This document shows positions 15,347-19,538 of a stretch of 19,538 nt of DNA, one piece after another; the first letter of the stretch is position 1, and the number at the start of each line of letters is the position of its first letter. The notes below the pieces were generated by a model, which saw only the letters and a list, made by a program, of their open reading frames with translations, ran no database searches and had not been told where the DNA came from. The stretch covers positions 1 through 19,538 of the forward strand of contig DASRJH010000068.1 of NCBI GenBank assembly GCA_035649575.1, in the 5' to 3' direction. The position numbers and the translations under genes were made by a program. The stretch is from DASVAL01 sp035649575. GTDB lineage: Bacteria > Planctomycetota > UBA1135 > UBA2386.

Positions 15347-17341
15347 TCACTTGCTGCCGAGCAGCATCTCCTTCGACGAGTGGACTCCGTCGGGCAGCTT
15401 CGGGTTCCACGCCGCATCGACATACTCGAGGACGAGCGGCGCTCCGTTGCGACCCTTCTGCGTGAACTTGCGAGGCAAGCGCAGCGGTCCGACCTCGATC
15501 AGGCCCTCGACCGTGAACCTCGTCGCGCCGCCGCCCGAGCTAGTATTCGGCCAGTCGATCGCGCGCAACGCGCCGGTCTGCGGGTCGACGCGCAGCACGT
15601 AGACGTAGCGCGGATCGCGGCCCGCGAGGCGCACTTCGAGGCAGCGGCACCCGTCGGCGTCGGGCAACAGGCGCAGCGACGTGCCCGGCTCGAGCAAGTG
15701 CAGCGGGAGGAAGAGCCGATCCTGCAGCTCCCAGTAATAGCCGCGCCCCGACACGAACGGCCGCGGCTCGGGGCCGCCGCCGCGCACGAGATCGACGTCG
15801 GCGAGAGTATCGAAGATCACGACCTTCCACGGCGTGGCGCGGTTGTCCTCCGGAATCGTGCCCGTGTTCTCGAGCCGGAACAGGCCGTGCTGCTTGTCCC
15901 AGCAGCAGCGGATCTCGCCGAACCGACACGCGAACGTCGCGAGGTCGTCGAACGCGCGCGCGCCGCCGTGATGCGCCACGACCTTGGCGGCGAGCTCGGC
16001 CGCCGCGCGATCGCGGCCCGCATCGCCGTCGGCGCGCGCCGGACCGCGCAGGTCGGCACTCTTCGCGCCGCGCCGGAAGGCCAGGGGATCGACCCGCCAG
16101 ACGTGCGTGTGCCAGTCGAAGCAGAGCGCACCCTCACGCGCCTTCAACCAGTAGTCCCAATTGTTCGCCGTCGTGTCGGCGCCCGGGCCGTCGGCCAGCA
16201 ACTTCGCGAGCAATCGCCTCGCGCGAGCCGCCTGTTCGTCGCCCGAGGTACCCATACCGACGAGACGCAGCATGTCGACGAGCTGGCGCACGACGCCGGG
16301 CTTCTGCAGATCGACGCCGAGTTGCAGCGCGTCCGCGTCGAACGTGAACTTGGTGCCCTCGACCCACAACGCCGGCATCCGCTCGTTCACGAACGCGCGC
16401 GCTTCGGCCATCTCGAGCTTGCCGATCTGCTCGCCCCACGGCGCTGAGAACCAGGCGGCCAGGTCTTCGACCTTCGCCTTCGGCGAGGTCAGCATGAAGT
16501 CGAACCAGTGCTTCGACGCACCGGGTCCCGGATCCAGGATGCTCTTGCTGCGCACGATCGGCCGATCCGTCGTGAAGCGCGAGATGTACGCGATGCCGTT
16601 CACGAGCAGCTTGCGCCCCGTTTCGTTGTACTCGCTCGGCGACGGCTCGAAGCCGAAGTGCAGCAGGTTGCCCTGGCGCCAGATGCCGCCGTGGGTCGGC
16701 TGCTTGCTGTTGATGCCGCCGCACATACACTCGATCTCGGCGCCTTGCATCTGGCTCGCGGTCACGCACCAGCCCGACATCTTCGGCCCTTTGCCGTCGC
16801 ACAACCGCAGCACGGCCACGTTCTCCTTGCCCTGCAGCGCTTCGCGCCACGATGCAGGCGTCGCGACTTCGACGGTGGCACGCACGTCGATCGCGTGCGG
16901 CGTCTCGAACAACACGTGCTCGCGTAGCCCGTACGCGAGCGGAGCGAGACAGGTTCAACCCTGGGTGCCGGGCAGGTTCCACGCCGCTGCGAGGTTGAGC
17001 CCGGCGCTGCCCAGCAGCACGGTCGGTCGATCCCATCGCGCGAGGTCGCCGAGCGGGTTGTGCCGCTCCTTCTTCTTGTCCTCCATCCAGGCCATCACGC
17101 CCTCGCTCTGCGGCCAGTCGAGCACGACGACGTCCGCGGTCCGCAGCTGGTCGGGAGTGCAGGTGCTGCGTTCCACGCCATCGACGCGCGCAAACTGCTG
17201 GCGCAGGAACTGCACGAAGTCCGCACCGCGTTCGCTCTGGAGGTCACCGACGAATGCGATGTGCAGCGCGGGATTCAGGGACGGGTCCTGCGCCGCCGCA
17301 GTCAGCGACAGCACGAGACCCACGGACAGATGGAGGCGCAT
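15347..17341 (-). CDS. Secreted ThuA-like selenoprotein candidate (in-frame TGA read as Sec)
   Basis: One frame of 664 residues with a single internal TGA at 16957-16955 (residue 129). The signal peptide is MRLHLSVGLVLSLTAAAQ. Residues 24-263 have a ThuA/glutamine-amidotransferase-like layout: HIAFVGDLQSERG strand, VVVLDWPQ, PTVLLGSAGLNLAAAW, then the TGA in G-U-T-C, LAYGLREH, and the closing GNLLHFGFEPSPSEYNETG and LLVNGIAYISRF typical of that fold's end. Other cysteines near it (C192, C205, C207 in the ECMCGG area) could interact with Sec129 or bind metal. Residues 264-664 are a separate large region ending in a beta-rich lipoprotein-like domain. Function is unknown; a thiol or metal redox role is inferred. 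The start ATG 17341 is chosen from the signal peptide. A strong SECIS-like hairpin follows the TGA. Conventional calling would give two truncated genes. Confidence 0.87.
16918..16940 (-). promoter_or_regulatory. SECIS-like hairpin for the ThuA-like selenoprotein
   Basis: Nine perfect base pairs (GCUCGCGUA with UACGCGAGC) close a 5-nt loop, CGGGC. The loop begins 23 nt after the UGA and its second base is G. Size, position within the coding region and loop G all match the known bacterial SECIS pattern. The structure is unusually perfect while still encoding protein (PLAYGLREH). Confidence 0.85.
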
Positions 17342-17423
17342 GGCGCGATGATCCCGCGCCCCGCGAACGCTTGGAAGGCCTGGGCCCGTAGTCTCGCAGA
17401 CTTCCGCGCTCCAGTTTCTGTAA

Positions 17424-17477
17424 TGGCTCGCGACGGGAAAACCTGCCGCGGCGAAAACCCCTCTGCTACGCGAGCCA
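17424..17477. repeat. 9-bp inverted repeat in the intergenic region before the ThuA-like gene
   Basis: TGGCTCGCG (17424-17432) and CGCGAGCCA (17469-17477) are exact reverse complements with 36 nt between them. In minus-strand RNA the loop contains GGGGUUUUC and AGGUUUUCCC. It lies between the stop of the 575-residue protein gene and the ATG at 17341, so it could be a terminator-like structure, a leader element or an operator. No role is proven. Confidence 0.35.
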
Positions 17478-17503
17478 CGACGCGTCACGAACCCTGACCG
17501 GGC

Positions 17504-19231
17504 CTACCAGCGCATACGGGCCACGTAGGAGCGCTCCGAAGTGTGGCTCGTGCTGATCATCAGTTGGAGGCCGAACCGCTTCATCTCGCTGGCGAGTCCC
17601 TTCATGACCGGCGCGACCATCTCGAGCTCATGCATGCCGGGGCCGCCCATCGCCGACATGGCATCGAGCATGCTGCTCGTGGCTTCCATGGCGCTTGCTA
17701 CCTGGGTGACCGATATCCCGCTCCAACCGGCAGGCACCGCGGCGATGTGGGCCGCGAGCGCAGGTGCGACGTCACCACCTTCGCCGGGCTTGGCGCGCGC
17801 ATCGAGCACGGCGCGCAGGTTGCGACGCGCGGCTTCGTCTTTACCCACCGCGAACAGCAGCAGGTCGTCCGTGACCACGTATTCGAGCTCGATCGCCGCG
17901 CCGAGCGTCAGGCGATGGACCCTCGTATCCGCGTAGTCTTCGGTCTTGCGCGCGGCGTGCATGCCGCGCGAGCGCAGAACCTTCTCGAGCGACTCGCCGA
18001 AGACCTTGCCGTTGCGCAGCGCCATGCCGAAGCACGAGCCGCCGAGCATTGCGCCGGCGTCCATCTCTTCGAGTGCTGCCACGTCGAGCTGGGCCTCCAT
18101 GTCCTGCACCACCATGAACTCGGTGCCGAGGTGCGCGAGCAGTTCCTCTTCCAACCGCACCTTGGTGGCCTCCGCAAAGGCATCCATCGCGTGCTCGAAC
18201 GTGAGCGGCACCGTGGGACCGAGGTGCTCCCAGATGGTACGGAGGGTGCGGAAGGCGGCCGCGGGGTCGAAGGCCCCGACCGAGAACGACTCGGAGTTGG
18301 CGGGAACCCAGCGCAGCAGCTTCGGCCGCGCCTGGTCGAGCATCATCGCGCCGAACAGCCCGCGTTCGCCATCGCCGACCGAGACGTGGAGTTCGCTCAC
18401 GACGTGCTTGTCCTCCGCGCCGAGCGCGAGGCTCGCGGTCTTCAGCGAACCGAACCCCAGGTCCTGCAACACCTGCGTCACGTCGAATGGCGCGCCCTCC
18501 CGCTGCATCTCCATGGCCACGCGCTTCATGAACACCTCCATCAGTCGATCGAGTTGCGCATACGCGAAGAGCGGGCGCGCATCGATCTCCCCTTCCCAAC
18601 GATCCGCGGCGCCGAGCAAGCGCGCTGCCTGCTTCTCGAGGTCGGTGCCGAACAACATGACCAGGTGACCATCGTGCATGAATGGCATCGCAGCCTGCAG
18701 GTTCTCGTCGGAGAGGATGCGCAGACGCTGGTCGCCGACCACGAGGTCCTTCAGCGGATGTCGGCTCTCGGTGTCGGCCTCGGCGAAAGCCTGGAGCGCA
18801 GTGGCCAAGGCACCGAGGTCGCAACTGCCATCGGGAGTCAGCGCGCAGACCATGCTCAGGGCCGGCGGCCGATTGGCCGCGATCGCCGCCTCCACGTCGG
18901 CGAAATCGATCTGGAGCGAGAACACGAGGTAGCCCGTGTAGTCCTTCAGCAGACGCTGCAGCAGATCCACGTCGAGCTTGCCGCTGCTGCGGGCCTCCTC
19001 GATGCCGGCGTCGATCGCGGCATTCGCCTTCGCGAGCAAAGGCGCCAGCGTCTCGGCGCCGAGCAGCTTTGCGACGCCCGTATTGGCGAAGTGTTGCTTC
19101 CACTTCGCCGGTGCTGCCGCGCGCAGGACGACGCACGAATCGGCCGGAACGAAGCGGGATGGCGCAGCCTCCTGGGCTGCGAGCGAGACGCACAGGACAG
19201 CACTCAGAACAATCGTCGAGAAGAGCCGCAT
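17504..19231 (-). CDS. Secreted hypothetical protein (DUF3352-like layout)
   Basis: A 575-residue protein with a signal peptide (MRLFSTIVLSAVLCVSLAAQ) followed by SRFVPADSCVVLRAAAP, an opening typical of secreted DUF3352-like proteins in Planctomycetota, though I cannot confirm membership. The rest alternates beta strands and amphipathic helices with no transmembrane segment and no evident catalytic motif. Met is frequent near the middle and C-terminus (VFMKRVAMEM, SSMLDAMSAMGGPGM), and the protein ends YVARMRW. The start ATG at 19231 is chosen over a longer in-frame extension because it gives a clean signal peptide and GAGG lies about 6 nt upstream. The upstream FG-GAP gene ends only 8 nt before this ATG, so the two are probably co-transcribed. 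Function is unknown. Confidence 0.8.
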   Translation of the reverse strand: MRLFSTIVLSAVLCVSLAAQEAAPSRFVPADSCVVLRAAAPAKWKQHFANTGVAKLLGAETLAPLLAKANAAIDAGIEEARSSGKLDVDLLQRLLKDYTGYLVFSLQIDFADVEAAIAANRPPALSMVCALTPDGSCDLGALATALQAFAEADTESRHPLKDLVVGDQRLRILSDENLQAAMPFMHDGHLVMLFGTDLEKQAARLLGAADRWEGEIDARPLFAYAQLDRLMEVFMKRVAMEMQREGAPFDVTQVLQDLGFGSLKTASLALGAEDKHVVSELHVSVGDGERGLFGAMMLDQARPKLLRWVPANSESFSVGAFDPAAAFRTLRTIWEHLGPTVPLTFEHAMDAFAEATKVRLEEELLAHLGTEFMVVQDMEAQLDVAALEEMDAGAMLGGSCFGMALRNGKVFGESLEKVLRSRGMHAARKTEDYADTRVHRLTLGAAIELEYVVTDDLLLFAVGKDEAARRNLRAVLDARAKPGEGGDVAPALAAHIAAVPAGWSGISVTQVASAMEATSSMLDAMSAMGGPGMHELEMVAPVMKGLASEMKRFGLQLMISTSHTSERSYVARMRW

Positions 19232-19239
19232 GGGTGTCC

Positions 19240-19538
19240 TCACTTCTCCTGCAAGTAGATCAGGATCCGGTCGTGCGCGAGCAGCACGAAATCGCATCGG
19301 CCATCGCCGTCGAGGTCGCCGGTTGCGATCTCACGCGGCTCGTTCTCGGGGTCACCGCCTGGCCCGGCTTCGAAGACCGGGATCGCCAGCGCCCGCGCGA
19401 GACCGTCGGGGGTGCCGGCGAGCACCTGCACGCCAGGCAGCTGGCGGTCGATCATGACGAGGTCCGCGATGCCGTCGTGGTCGAAGTCACCGCTTTCGCC
19501 ATCCCAGTAGTGCGTGCGGTCCGTGGGCGGCTGGTGCA
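19240..19538 (-). CDS. FG-GAP/VCBS repeat protein, C-terminal fragment (cut by window edge)
   Basis: The last 98 or so residues of a larger protein whose 5' part lies beyond the window. Two calcium-binding loops of FG-GAP/VCBS beta-propeller repeats are visible: D-F-D-H-D-G-I-A-D followed by LVMID, and D-L-D-G-D-G-R-C-D followed by FVLLA, spaced about 50 residues apart. Such repeats form beta-propellers in secreted or surface proteins. The frame stays open to the window end, so the ATG at 19455 is internal, not the start. It ends with TGA at 19242-19240, 8 nt before the ATG of the next gene. Confidence 0.85.
   Translation of the reverse strand, partial: HQPPTDRTHYWDGESGDFDHDGIADLVMIDRQLPGVQVLAGTPDGLARALAIPVFEAGPGGDPENEPREIATGDLDGDGRCDFVLLAHDRILIYLQEK

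Noticed and set aside
13110..15602. Plus-strand open frame of about 830 codons overlapping the secreted beta-sandwich protein
   Set aside because: It is extremely Arg-rich, a typical shadow frame of a high-GC gene. The frame starting at 13102 has a signal peptide and repeated domains.
16955..16957. TGA as a true stop giving a 128-residue protein and a separate downstream gene
   Set aside because: The downstream segment lacks a ribosome binding site and signal peptide and completes the upstream fold; a 9-bp SECIS-like hairpin sits at the expected distance.
1..19538. Reassigned genetic code (UGA as Trp)
   Set aside because: Several genes (ychF, the membrane protein, atuA, paralogs 1 and 3) end with TGA at family-appropriate positions, and the two internal TGAs sit at Cys-type positions, not Trp.
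1..19538. CRISPR arrays, tRNA/rRNA genes, insertion sequences or phage genes
   Set aside because: I saw no regularly spaced direct repeats, no tRNA-like cloverleaf, and no transposase or integrase. The only repeats are the paralog units.

Overview
The window is about 65% GC, densely packed, and consists of chromosomal genes from a bacterium with many secreted proteins. The mix suggests a Planctomycetota-like organism: short Sec signal peptides ending in A-x-A/AQ, a Ser/Thr-kinase-like protein fused to a caspase, large secreted carboxypeptidase-regulatory-like and FG-GAP proteins, and many secreted proteins of unknown function. This lineage call is inference; there is no rRNA or other phylogenetic marker apart from YchF. 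TGA is an ordinary stop for several genes here, so the standard code applies.

Layout. 1-485 has no convincing gene. 486-2246 (-) is a pseudokinase/transmembrane/caspase fusion. 2381-5638 (+) is a tandem array of four paralogous small secreted proteins. Each is a complete unit with a conserved leader of about 80 nt, the gene, and a GGGGCATGC-type terminator hairpin. 5667-6644 (-) is a secreted thioredoxin/TlpA-like protein with an in-frame TGA exactly at the first position of the redox motif (U-T-P-C). 6878-9568 (+) holds ychF and a multi-membrane-span protein. 9572-12165 (-) is a compact operon reading atuA (DUF1446), a separate AtuA C-terminal-domain protein, then pta. 12329-15309 (+) holds two small proteins and a large secreted protein with repeated beta-sandwich domains. 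15347-17341 (-) is a secreted ThuA-like protein, also with an in-frame TGA (G-U-T-C). 17504-19231 (-) is a secreted protein of unknown function, and 19240-19538 (-) is the C-terminus of an FG-GAP protein cut by the window edge.

The main discovery is two candidate exported selenoproteins about 10 kb apart. In each, a single TGA splits one continuous reading frame, two codons (thioredoxin-like) or one codon (ThuA-like) separate it from a downstream Cys, and a hairpin begins 13-14 nt after the TGA with a G as the second base of its apical loop, as in bacterial SECIS elements. For the ThuA-like gene the hairpin has nine perfect base pairs. Ordinary gene calling would split each gene in two and lose the redox centre. 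Further points of interest are the pseudokinase-caspase and the conserved leader shared by the four-paralog array.
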